Source: Lachnospiraceae bacterium (lineage in GTDB: Bacteria > Bacillota > Clostridia > Lachnospirales > Lachnospiraceae). Taken from it: a DNA stretch of 64,000 nucleotides. The position numbers and the translations under genes were made by a program. Location of the stretch: the NCBI GenBank assembly GCA_017558145.1, contig JAFYWF010000100.1:162666-226665 (forward strand). The letters run 5' to 3'. Shown in pieces: positions 29,758 through 38,529 of the stretch; within the stretch, counting starts at the first letter, position 1; every line of letters starts with the position of its first letter. The notes beneath the pieces are model-generated. The model was not told the origin of the DNA. It searched no databases and saw only the letters and a list, made by a program, of their open reading frames with translations.

Positions 29758-29838
29758 ATTCGTCGTGAGCTTCAAAATATTCGTAATGACTTTTGAAATT
29801 TTCACGTAAAAATCACGCAAAAAAGCTTCACGACGAAT
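29758..29838. repeat. Inverted repeat upstream of uvrB
   Basis: ATTCGTCGTGA at 29758-29768 and its exact complement at 29828-29838 flank about 60 bases. Related TTCGTNRTGA copies occur at 29724 and 29780. The element lies just upstream of uvrB and could be an operator or a decayed insertion; it does not match the Bacillus LexA box. Confidence 0.45.
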
Positions 29839-29984
29839 CCTGTTCACAGTTACGCTTTTTTGCAACTAACAAAACTTACTTAATATTGTATGGACTAGAT
29901 AAGTTTTTATAGCTGTAAATATCTTTTTATATATCATTAATTTCGAACCATAGTATACCATAACTACATATAAAAGTAGAAGAG

Positions 29985-30149
29985 ATGTGTAAATTATTGT
30001 CTATTGGTGGTAATATGGCTTATAAGTTTTTAAAAGGAAATAAAATCAAAGCTTTCCGTATCGGTAAAGGATGGAAAATACCTCGTGCAACTGTAGATGA
30101 ATTCATCTTGACACAAAGTAACCTCAAAAAAGTTATAACACAACGATAG
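29985..30149 (+). CDS. Excisionase/MerR-like small DNA-binding protein, probably N-terminally truncated
   Basis: A 54-codon open frame starts MCKLLSIGGNMAYKF and continues KGNKIKAFRIGKGWKIPRATVD. This is the second helix and wing of an excisionase-type winged helix, where full proteins normally begin a few residues earlier. In-frame codons before the ATG also read as family-like sequence (KVEE) back to a stop, with an ATA where a start codon might once have been, so it may be a decayed gene. No strong ribosome-binding site is present. Terminator-like bases overlap its stop. It marks the left side of a small accessory region next to the NADAR operon. Confidence 0.55.
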   Translation: MCKLLSIGGNMAYKFLKGNKIKAFRIGKGWKIPRATVDEFILTQSNLKKVITQR

Positions 30150-30173
30150 GGATACCAAAATGGCATCCCTATC
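30145..30173 (+). terminator. Hairpin terminator after the excisionase-like frame
   Basis: GATAGGGATACC pairs with GGCATCCCTATC around a 5-base AAAAT loop, with AAATTTTCTT after it on the plus strand. The stem includes the stop codon of the preceding frame. Confidence 0.75.
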
Positions 30174-30252
30174 TAAATTTTCTTATTCAATTCGTTCCTT
30201 CCTGAACACTGCCATATCTGCAATCATTCTTTCCTCGTTATCCCATCCTTCA

Positions 30253-30834
30253 TCATCTTGGAACATTTTTTGATTTTCCGCTAGAATGCTTTTGCTTTTG
30301 CAAGACCTTCCTAACTTCCATCAAAGCAAATCCAAGTAAATTCTGACCTTTCCATTTTTTCATATCAAATCGGTCATTATCTTGCATATTCAAACCAATT
30401 CCCCAAATTCTATCCTTTACAGCACATTCTATCAAAACTGCCTCTCCTGTTTTCAATAGTTGATGTTCCAATTTTTTGTTCTGACAAAACTTTTCAAGCA
30501 ATCCACGATATATGATAATCTGACGCACTCCATTCCAAACTGTATCATCATAATTTGACACTTTTCGTCCATACGCCTTAATTTCTGCTACATCTGATGT
30601 CGCAAGAATTTTATTCGCAATTTCTACATCATTAAATACAACTGCTTTCTGATACATCATATATTGCTCCATAGAGGAAAAAACAATTCCATCTACAAAA
30701 AAGTCCGACAAATACCAGTTACTTAAATAGCCATTTTCTTCATCCGGATTGTGAAAACAAATTACAGAATTACATTGCAATCTGTCCACCCACTTTCTTG
30801 ACTGCAAGTTCAAGTTCCAAATCATGTAGTCCAT
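30253..30834 (-). CDS. NADAR domain protein (YbiA-like)
   Basis: A product of up to 193 residues with the NADAR core from about residue 26 on: YLSNWYLSDF, SSMEQYMMYQKA, a KILATSD stretch, LLKTGEAVLIECA, DRIWGIGLN and NLLGFALMEVR. NADAR proteins act on N-glycosidic bonds to ADP-ribose-like sugars; some remove ADP-ribose from guanine in nucleic acids and serve as antitoxins. The ATG start at 30834 lies 65 bases inside the preceding gene, so the true start is unsure; a TTG near 30780, or fusion by frameshift, is possible. The last 20 residues run out of the domain. The gene is third in a set with an ADP-ribosyltransferase-like gene. Confidence 0.85.
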   Translation of the reverse strand: MDYMIWNLNLQSRKWVDRLQCNSVICFHNPDEENGYLSNWYLSDFFVDGIVFSSMEQYMMYQKAVVFNDVEIANKILATSDVAEIKAYGRKVSNYDDTVWNGVRQIIIYRGLLEKFCQNKKLEHQLLKTGEAVLIECAVKDRIWGIGLNMQDNDRFDMKKWKGQNLLGFALMEVRKVLQKQKHSSGKSKNVPR

Positions 30835-31207
30835 GATATGCCACTTTTATAAAATCTAACGGAACAAGCTCCAATACTTTTTTACTACTAATATTGTAAT
30901 ACCACTGAAAATATGCATAAAACCGTCCTATCCAATCTGCCATGAAACCTCTGACCGGTTCTCCTTTGACAGGGTTATAATTTTCAGTTTTACAAAAGTA
31001 ATTCCAAAGTTCACGCGCATCCATCGTCAGCACATATGCCTGTCCTTTATCCATATACTCTCTGGTTTTACTCATCATATAATCTCTGATAAAACAACTA
31101 ACATCAATATCAGGCTCATATTCTGCTACTTCATCAAACAGTTTCCCCTGCGTTTCTACTACCTCATCTAAATATGCTTCACTATATGCATACACGCTTT
31201 CCACCAC
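30770..31207 (-). CDS. Unknown helical protein between DUF3990 and NADAR genes
   Basis: A 145-residue, mostly helical, acidic-then-basic protein that I do not recognise. Notable is the C-terminal stretch KKVLELVPLDFIKVAYHG followed by LHDLELELAVKK, which looks like a small conserved helical domain. It starts 4 bases after the DUF3990 stop and its 3' end overlaps the NADAR reading frame by 65 bases, a length that suggests coupling or an ancestral fusion. In toxin-antitoxin style operons with ADP-ribosyltransferases the middle gene may be the direct antitoxin or a targeting subunit; that is a guess from position. Confidence 0.7.
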   Translation of the reverse strand: MVESVYAYSEAYLDEVVETQGKLFDEVAEYEPDIDVSCFIRDYMMSKTREYMDKGQAYVLTMDARELWNYFCKTENYNPVKGEPVRGFMADWIGRFYAYFQWYYNISSKKVLELVPLDFIKVAYHGLHDLELELAVKKVGGQIAM

Positions 31208-31210
31208 CTT

Positions 31211-31849
31211 TTATATAAGGGTACTAAACACCTTAGTCACTTTATTTTTATCGGAATTGATTAACTGCCTCATGTTCTCTCTGGCACTAATGTCTCTTTC
31301 ATTGTACTTCTGATTAAACTCTTGATAATTCACAACAATCATTTCTTCTTTTAGTTCCATGAGCTTAGCATAGGCTTTTTCAGTTTTGATACAATACTGT
31401 ACTCCCAATCCATCAAGGATCATCAACTCTTCCAAAATTTCCACATCTATCTCATCACGAACAAAAGCTTTTGCGATATAGAAATAAGATGCATTTGCTC
31501 TCCATCCTTTGATTACATCGTAACCTGATGTATCAATTCCATACTTGGCAATAAACTTTTCTGATAACATACGGTATCTCTTAGAATTATCTGCTTGTCT
31601 GTGCTTCATCAGCTCCGCTAACCACGATAAAATATTTTCCTGTTCGAAGTCCAAAACAGCCAAATCAAGCAAATCAAGCTCATACTTATGCACCCAGCCA
31701 CTTACTTCATTCGGTGTGCATACCGCCCATTCTTTTGCGAGCTCAATATTCTCAGTCAAGTAAAAGCCTTTTCCATAATCATGTTTTTCTTCACCCAATC
31801 CAAAAGTAGGAATAATATCCTGATTTGGACTTCCATGATAAACGATCAT
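31211..31849 (-). CDS. DUF3990 ADP-ribosyltransferase-like protein
   Basis: A 212-residue protein with the DUF3990 pattern: VYHGSPN at residues 3-9, GKGFYLTEN at 27-34, YDVIKGWRANASYF at 110-123 and VQYCIKTEKA at 150-159. The His5, Tyr30 and Gln151 fit the spaced H-Y-[QE] residues of ADP-ribosyltransferase-like folds, so the protein may transfer ADP-ribose from NAD to a target, or cleave NAD. It is the first of three tightly spaced genes ending with a NADAR protein, the family able to undo some ADP-ribose links. The domain call is firm; the target is unknown. Confidence 0.85.
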   Translation of the reverse strand: MIVYHGSPNQDIIPTFGLGEEKHDYGKGFYLTENIELAKEWAVCTPNEVSGWVHKYELDLLDLAVLDFEQENILSWLAELMKHRQADNSKRYRMLSEKFIAKYGIDTSGYDVIKGWRANASYFYIAKAFVRDEIDVEILEELMILDGLGVQYCIKTEKAYAKLMELKEEMIVVNYQEFNQKYNERDISARENMRQLINSDKNKVTKVFSTLI

Positions 31850-31958
31850 ATACTATCTCCTTTTATTTATCCATCCCATTGTATCAGAACTCTTTTAATC
31901 TTTCATTACTGTTTGCAAAATTCACGCTCATCACGAGTCCCATTTACTTTTTACCTTC

Positions 31959-33851
31959 CTATCCTTCCAAAAGTTCCATAAATTCTTCCTTACTCATCTG
32001 TATAATGCTTCCATTTTCACCATTTAGAATTGCATCTGCAAGATCTTTTTTACTCTCTTGCATTTTCACTATTTTTTCCTCAATGGTACCTTTTACAATC
32101 AGCTTATACACGGAAACTGCTTTGGTCTGGCCGATACGGTGCGCACGGTCTGTGGCCTGATTCTGGGCAGCCTGATTCCACCATGGATCATAATGAATTA
32201 CTACATCGGCACCGGTCAGATTCAAACCGGTTCCACCGGCTTTTAAGGAAATTAAAAACACCGGGGTATCATCACCATTGAAGGTATTTACCATCTCTAC
32301 ACGTTTCTGTTTTGGTGTTTCGCCTGTGATTTTAAAATATGCTATTGATGCTTTTTTCAATTCCGTTTCCAACAGCTCCAGCATGGAGGTAAACTGGGAA
32401 AATACAAGAATTTTATGTTCTCCCTCCATGGCACTTTGGATTAAGTCCATACATGCTTCTCTCTTAGCAGAACCACCTGCATATTTTTCAAATAACAATG
32501 CCGGATCACAGCAGATTTGTCTGATTTTTGTCAGTTCCGCCAACACCTGCAATTTATTCTTTTGGAAGTCCTCCCCTTTTTGTGCTTCCAGCATTTTCTT
32601 CATATGTATAACCTGACCATCATAGAGCTGCTGCTGCTCCTGCTCTAATTTTGCATAACGAATTTCTTCCAATTTATCCGGTAAGTCAGAAAGCACATTT
32701 CCCTTTAATCTTCGAAGAATAAAGGGTGCCACCATTTTCTTTAAACGCATTGATGCTTCTTCATCTTTATTTTTTACAATTGGAGTTTCCAATTGCTTTC
32801 TAAATGTTTCGTATCCATACAAAAATCCCGGCATCAAATAGTCAAAAATACTCCACAACTCACTCAAACGATTCTCTATGGGCGTACCGGTTAGAGCCAA
32901 ACGGTGTATGCTCTGTATTATTTTTACCGACTTAGCTGCCGCAGTACCATGATTTTTGATATATTGTGCCTCATCCAGTATCTGATACATAAAATGGGCT
33001 TCTTCATATTCCTTAATGTCCCGTTTTAGTAAATCATAAGAAGTGATGAGGACATCACATTTGCGATATTCTTGGATGATGTCAGAACGTTCCTGTTGCA
33101 TTCCTACCACAAGATTCACTTGCAACGTAGGAGCATACTTTGTAAATTCTTCTTTCCAGTTATATACAAGAGAAGCTGGGCATACAATCAGAGAAGTCCC
33201 TTCTTTTCCCTGTTCCTTGGCATCCAATAATACCGATATCGCCTGCAGGGTTTTTCCCAATCCCATATCATCTGCTAAAATTCCACCAAATCCATAATGT
33301 TCTAATGTTTTCATCCATTTGAAACCATACATTTGATAACTACGCATGATGGTGGATAAACTGTCCGGGACCTCAAACTGAGAATCATCTACAGTTTTAA
33401 ATTCTTTGATCAGATTTTTATAGTGACTATCTCTGTTAAGATAAATATTTTCCCCCTGCTCCAACAATTTATTCAGATACAGAGCACGATACATGGGAAT
33501 TTTCATATCGCCTTTTGAAAAATCCTTTGGCGATAGCTGCATGGTTTCCATCAATTGCTGCAACATTTCCATATCAGATTCATTGACAGATATCAAATCA
33601 CCACTTTTCAGGCGATAGTATTTTTTCTTACGCTGATAGTTTAACAAAAGCTGCAGTAATTCTTCCTGATCCATATCATCACAGGTTACCGTCAGATTCA
33701 TAATGTCACTTTTTATGGAAACACCTACTTTTAATTTAGGATTATTTCGTACCTTTATCTTACGGAATCGGTCCGTAGTATTCACTTCTCCATATTGTAC
33801 TTTTGCCTTACATACAATTTTTTCTTCCAACCGTAAAAGAAATATCCCCAT
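31959..33851 (-). pseudogene. SNF2-type helicase, C-terminal part of a frameshifted gene
   Basis: The frame encodes a complete SNF2 ATPase: Walker A ADDMGLGKTLQAI, DEAQYIKNHG (motif II), ALTGTPIENRLSELWS, and C-terminal ILVFSQFTSML, LISLKAGGTGLNLT and DRAHRIGQ. It would translocate along duplex DNA. Its start lies inside the upstream SWIM frame and has no ribosome-binding site of its own. In relatives the SWIM and SNF2 parts form a single protein of about 1,100 residues. A six-A run (T run at 33818-33823 on the plus strand) holds the shift: with five A the two frames join smoothly as GRKIVCKAKVQYGEV. Mutation, sequence error or slippage are all possible. Confidence 0.85.
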
Positions 33852-35280
33852 ACTCCGCCAATTCCATCAGTGGTAAAATCTTTTTGGCAGTTTCTTCTCC
33901 CACTCTGCAAAAAGCGTCTTGGGTAAAATAATACCGATACTGTTCTCCTAAGATGAAGTCCGGAACCTTCCCGGAAACATGTATTCCATGAAAGATTTGT
34001 TCTTCATCCACATCCTTTGTTATTTTCAATGAAAAATTAGGCTTTCCTTCTTTAAACAGATACGTCGTCTTGCTACTTTTTCCTCTGCTTTTACTATTGG
34101 CAGCTACCGTACATCCCTCGTATAAATCAAAAAAAACATCCAAACGTTTTCCATACAAGGAAATTTTCTGCTTTATGCCCTCGCTTTCATAATAATATCT
34201 ATAGGATTCTCTTGCATGTCTTTCTCTGCTTTCCTCTTCTTTTATAATTTTTTTCACAAAATCATATATTTTTTCAGATTCGCAACTTATACGGTGTTTC
34301 GCCAGATTAACTTGGGTTTTGCTTCCAAAGGCGATGCTCTCTCCGGCTTCATATAATTGGACAAACTCTTTTATGTTTTTTACTACATATAATTTTTCCG
34401 TTCCCGCTTTCAAAGACAAAGCCAATTCATTACCGGCTTTTTCAAAAGTTGGTTCTATATGAAAATCGTTTACGGTTTCTATCGTATTCTCTCTGTTTTT
34501 TCTATTCTGATGACTTCTGAAACGATGAAGAAACACATCTGCAACATGGTCGGTAGTATCTCCCGGATTATATTTTTTCAAATATTCATCAATCATAAAC
34601 AGCAGTGCCAACTGATGCTTACATATGTCTATATTGTCAGATCCGTAAGAACCATAATAATAGTGATAGCATCCCAGAACACTGCACTCCATTCTGTTGA
34701 TACTATTTCGATCAAAAACACAAGTCATATTTCTTCTTGCTTTGTTTTCGATAAAATATCCCTGGACCACAGCAACTTTGATACTTCCCTGATAAGTACG
34801 ACTGTAGCCCATCTTCACCTCATCGATACCAACTTGCAAGTTGTCTATCATTTTTTTGGCTTCTTCTATGGCACTTTCCGTAACTTCCAAATCTCCGGCA
34901 ATACGCCCCACGTCAAAATATCGGTATACATCATCCCTTTTTTCAAAAGGCTTCACCTTCTTCTCCAACATATTAAGCTTCATCTGTTGTTCCATTCCAC
35001 CGGCATCTTCAATAGCATACATAACCGCTGCCATATGCTTACAATAGTTTCCTTTTTGAGCATGAGGACAGGAACACATCATATATTCGGGTTCCTGATT
35101 CCGTATTTTTATTTCCACCTGATAGATATAGGAACCGATAACTTGCGCTTTGTATATATAATCTTTATATCGCAATCCCTGTACATATTTATGTACATAG
35201 TAATACTTTCCCCGTTCCAATATTGTTCTTGCAAATTTTCGTTTCCAATCCATACTCTTTTCTGTATAGCGTTTCTTCAT
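33808..35280 (-). pseudogene. SWIM zinc-finger N-terminal part of the split SNF2 helicase
   Basis: A 490-residue frame starting MKKRYTEKSMDWKRKF. The SWIM zinc finger is visible as CSCPHAQKGNYCKHM (CxC...CxH) near residues 68-82. The remaining 400 residues are the helicase-associated region found before SNF2 domains in Clostridia. The frame ends in GRKNCM and a stop directly after the homopolymer where the SNF2 frame takes over, so I read this and the preceding entry as one interrupted gene. Alone it would bind DNA but lack a motor. A 314-codon open frame on the opposite strand is its shadow. Confidence 0.85.
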
Positions 35281-35464
35281 TTATTTGTTTTTACATTATA
35301 TCAGAACACAATCCTAATGCATAGAATGTTCTCGAATATTTGTTCTTTTTTCATACTAATCTATGTCCACCTTTACTTTTTAATTTTCTCCGTTTCCTAT
35401 TAAATTTGTACAGAAAATAAAAAAACCATAGCTTATATCACTTTAAAGTAGTACAATCTGTGTA

Positions 35465-35492
35465 TTGAATCATTTTATCTTTCATATATTTT
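35465..35492 (+). promoter_or_regulatory. Candidate promoter for trkA-trkH
   Basis: TTGAAT, 16 bases, TATTTT, about 55 bases upstream of the trkA start. The match is only fair. I see no ydaO-type c-di-AMP riboswitch in the 266-base upstream gap. Confidence 0.35.
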
Positions 35493-35546
35493 AATAGAGG
35501 ATATTTCTTATAAATTTTAAATTCTATATATTTGCGGAGGTAAATT

Positions 35547-36935
35547 ATGTTTAAACGTAAAAGTGACCAACCTATAGGATTAAAAATCATTATCGTAGGC
35601 TGCGGTAAAGTAGGAACAACCTTGGTTGACCAGCTTGTTGCTGAAGGTCATGACATTACAGTCATTGATAGTAATATTACCAAAATAGAAGAATTAACAA
35701 ATCTTTATGATATTATGGGCGTAGAAGGAAACGGTGCCAGTTATAGTGTCCAAATGGAAGCCGATATCGAAAATACAGATTTATTAATCGCCGTAACCGG
35801 CTCCGATGAACTAAACCTTTTATGCTGCACCATTGCTAAACAGGTAGGTAACTGTGCTGCCATTGCCAGAGTACGTACTCCTGATTACAGCCAGGAAATC
35901 GGATACTTAAGAGAAAAATTAGGTCTAGCCATGATTATCAATCCGGAACTGGAGGCCGCAAAAGAAATTGCCAGAATTCTTTATTTACCTACGGCTTTGG
36001 AAGTCAGTCCTTTTGCACATGGACAAGCTGAATTAATCCAGTTCAAAATTCCGGAAGGAAATATTTTGGACGGTATTACTTTAGCTCAACTTTCTTCTAA
36101 AGTATCCCATAAAGTTCTCATATGTGCTATTGAACGTGACGGAAAAGTAACCATTCCATCCGGTATTTCCGAAATGAAAGCTGGAGATATTATTTCTTTT
36201 GTAGCACAGCGAGCTACTATCAAAAACTTTATGCAGAATATTTCCGTAAAAACCTCAAAGGTAAAAAGCACCATGATTATCGGTGGTGGAAAAGCAACTT
36301 ATTATCTTGCAAGCCAACTTTTACATATGGGAATTTCTGTTAAAATTATTGAAAAAGATCGAAAACGTTGCGAGGAGCTAAGTGTTGCTTTCCCTAAAGC
36401 TATTATCATTAATGGTGATGGTACTGATGCGGAACTTTTGAAAGAAGAAGGCATCGATAGAGTAGAATCCTTTATTCCTTTAACCGGCATGGATGAAGAA
36501 AATATCATGCTCACATTGCATGCCCGTAATTTATCTAACACAAAAGTAATAACCAAAATTAATCGCTTAGCTTTTAAAGATGTTATTACTACTTTGGATT
36601 TGGGAAGTGTAATTTATCCACGTTTGATCATATCCGAAGCCATCATTGCTTATGTTCGCGCCCGTCGTGCTTCCATTGACAGCAATATCGAAACATTGTA
36701 TCACCTGTTCGATGGACGCGTAGAAGCAATTGAATTCAGTATTGATAAAACATCTAGGGTTACTGACATTCCTTTAATGAATTTAAAACTTAAAGATCAA
36801 GTTTTGGTTGCCTTTATTAACCGTAACGGAAATATTATATTACCAAGTGGTCAGGATTGTATCCGCGTAGATGACACAGTAATGATTGTAACTACACACC
36901 ATGGATTTGATGAAATTGAAGATATCTTAAGATAG
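35547..36935 (+). CDS. trkA: Trk potassium uptake regulatory subunit TrkA
   Basis: A 462-residue protein with two tandem RCK modules, each a Rossmann NAD-binding half followed by a TrkA_C half. The first begins KIIIVGCGKVGTTLV (residue 13), the second MIIGGGKATYYLASQ (about residue 233). As a cytoplasmic ring it gates TrkH in response to nucleotides. Some TrkA_C domains bind c-di-AMP, which connects in principle with cdaA at 15.4 kb. A GGAGG site lies 7 bases before the ATG and trkH follows after 11 bases, so they are one operon. Confidence 0.96.
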   Translation: MFKRKSDQPIGLKIIIVGCGKVGTTLVDQLVAEGHDITVIDSNITKIEELTNLYDIMGVEGNGASYSVQMEADIENTDLLIAVTGSDELNLLCCTIAKQVGNCAAIARVRTPDYSQEIGYLREKLGLAMIINPELEAAKEIARILYLPTALEVSPFAHGQAELIQFKIPEGNILDGITLAQLSSKVSHKVLICAIERDGKVTIPSGISEMKAGDIISFVAQRATIKNFMQNISVKTSKVKSTMIIGGGKATYYLASQLLHMGISVKIIEKDRKRCEELSVAFPKAIIINGDGTDAELLKEEGIDRVESFIPLTGMDEENIMLTLHARNLSNTKVITKINRLAFKDVITTLDLGSVIYPRLIISEAIIAYVRARRASIDSNIETLYHLFDGRVEAIEFSIDKTSRVTDIPLMNLKLKDQVLVAFINRNGNIILPSGQDCIRVDDTVMIVTTHHGFDEIEDILR

Positions 36936-36946
36936 GAGACCCATTT

Positions 36947-38404
36947 ATGAATACATCCATAATACGTTATATCTTAGGACAGATTTTAAAATTACAATCT
37001 TTGTTTTTATTATTACCAAGTATAACTGCTATCATTTATAAAGAAGATACTTTTCTTAATTATCTTACGGTAGCCTGCTTATGCTTTATCATCGGATATC
37101 TTATGACCTATAAAAAACCTTCAGATACTGTTTTTTACTTAAAAGAAGGTTGTGTTGCAACTGCCTTAAGTTGGATTGTACTTAGTCTTTCCGGTGCATT
37201 TCCTTTTATGCTAACAGGAGAAATTCCTCATTTTACTGATGCCTTATTTGAAACTGTGTCTGGATTTACTACCACAGGTTCCAGCATTTTGTCTAATGTA
37301 GAAGCTTTAAGTTACAGTTCATTAATATGGAGATCCTTTACCCATTGGATTGGTGGTATGGGAGTTTTAGTTTTTTTACTGGCAATCATTCCTATGAGCG
37401 GTGGCTCCAATATTAATCTGATGAAAGCCGAATCTCCGGGACCATCCGTTGGTAAATTGGTTCCTAAAATGCGTTCTACAGCCCGTATTTTATATTTAAT
37501 TTATTTAGGTATGAGCATCCTTATGTTTTTACTCCTAATATTTGGCAAAATGCCTGTATTTGATGCATTAGCAACCACATTCGGTACTGCAGGAACCGGA
37601 GGATTTGGAATAAAAAATGATAGTTTTGCCAGTTATTCTCCATACATCCAATGGATCACAGGAATTTTTATGATGCTTTTTGGGGTAAACTTTAATGCTT
37701 ACTATTTCATTCTTTTCTTAAACATAAAAAAAGCATTCAAAATGGAGGAAGTTCGTTGGTACTTTACTATCATTACTCTTTCTGTATTTGTTATTTTTAC
37801 AGATTTAATGCAGTTTTATCCTACTTTAGGAGATGCTTTAAGAGATTCCTTTTTTCAGGTATCCTCAATTATCACTACTACCGGTTTTGCTACTGCAGAC
37901 TTTAATCTGTGGTCTACAACCAGTAAAACAACTTTGGTATTACTAATGTTCATAGGCGCTTGTGCCGGAAGTACCGGTGGTGGATTAAAAATATCCCGAT
38001 TAATCATATTAATCAAAACTATTTTTAAAGAACTAACCTCTTACACTCATCCAAAAAGTATTATAAAAATCAAAATGGATGATAAGCCTATTGAACACGA
38101 AGTAGTACGTTCCACTAATGTATACTTCATCACTTATATGATTATTTTTGTAGTTTCGGTATTTTGTCTGACTTTCGAAAACAAAGATTTGATAACCTTG
38201 TTTACTGCTGTTGCCGCAACACTTAACAACATCGGTCCAGGGTTAGAAATGGTTGGACCTACAGCAAACTTCGGACACTTTAGTGACTTTTCAAAACTAG
38301 TCATTATTTTTGATATGTTAGCTGGACGTTTGGAATTATTCCCACTCCTCATGCTTTTCCATCCTGAAATTTGGAAAGACACTATCAAAAAGAAACTAAA
38401 ATAA
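36947..38404 (+). CDS. trkH: Trk potassium uptake channel subunit TrkH
   Basis: A 485-residue membrane protein with the four pore repeats of the TrkH/KtrB family; the selectivity-type loops can be seen as TVSGFTTTGSS, TFGTAGTGGFG, ITTTGFATADF and a fourth in the NNIGPGLEM region. It forms the K+ permeation path and is gated by TrkA encoded 11 bases upstream. GGAG sits before the start codon. The stop codon touches the long inverted repeat at 38403, which ends the transcript. Confidence 0.96.
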   Translation: MNTSIIRYILGQILKLQSLFLLLPSITAIIYKEDTFLNYLTVACLCFIIGYLMTYKKPSDTVFYLKEGCVATALSWIVLSLSGAFPFMLTGEIPHFTDALFETVSGFTTTGSSILSNVEALSYSSLIWRSFTHWIGGMGVLVFLLAIIPMSGGSNINLMKAESPGPSVGKLVPKMRSTARILYLIYLGMSILMFLLLIFGKMPVFDALATTFGTAGTGGFGIKNDSFASYSPYIQWITGIFMMLFGVNFNAYYFILFLNIKKAFKMEEVRWYFTIITLSVFVIFTDLMQFYPTLGDALRDSFFQVSSIITTTGFATADFNLWSTTSKTTLVLLMFIGACAGSTGGGLKISRLIILIKTIFKELTSYTHPKSIIKIKMDDKPIEHEVVRSTNVYFITYMIIFVVSVFCLTFENKDLITLFTAVAATLNNIGPGLEMVGPTANFGHFSDFSKLVIIFDMLAGRLELFPLLMLFHPEIWKDTIKKKLK

Positions 38405-38518
38405 GGCAGTTGCTAATACAATGCCTTGTTTATAACTATTATCCAGATGCGTTAACGCAATTTGCGCGAGCAGATAGATAATAGTTATAAACCATGGCAC
38501 GTATAGCAACTGCCTTTT
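38403..38518. terminator. Long nested palindrome serving as terminator between trkH and asnS
   Basis: The outer arms AAGGCAGTTGCTA and TAGCAACTGCCTT lie 116 bases apart end to end. Inside them a second perfect arm pair, TTTATAACTATTAT and its complement, encloses a GC-rich core with a small palindrome (GCGTTAACGC). The whole stretch can fold into a nearly continuous stem of more than 40 pairs. The outer arms resemble the compact terminators at 6574 and 10608, so a hairpin element may have been inserted into a former simple terminator. It lies between convergent genes. Confidence 0.8.
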
Positions 38519-38529
38519 ACAGTTTTATT

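Noticed and set aside
34459..35403. Open frame of 314 codons on the plus strand opposite the SWIM gene
   Set aside because: It is antisense to the SWIM/SNF2 coding frame, is rich in Ile, His, Ser and Phe as reverse-strand shadows are, and has no motif or ribosome-binding site.
35281..35546. c-di-AMP (ydaO-type) riboswitch before trkA
   Set aside because: The 266-base gap has none of the conserved GGGGA/CCGAA-type elements of that riboswitch that I can recognise, and no terminator hairpin follows.
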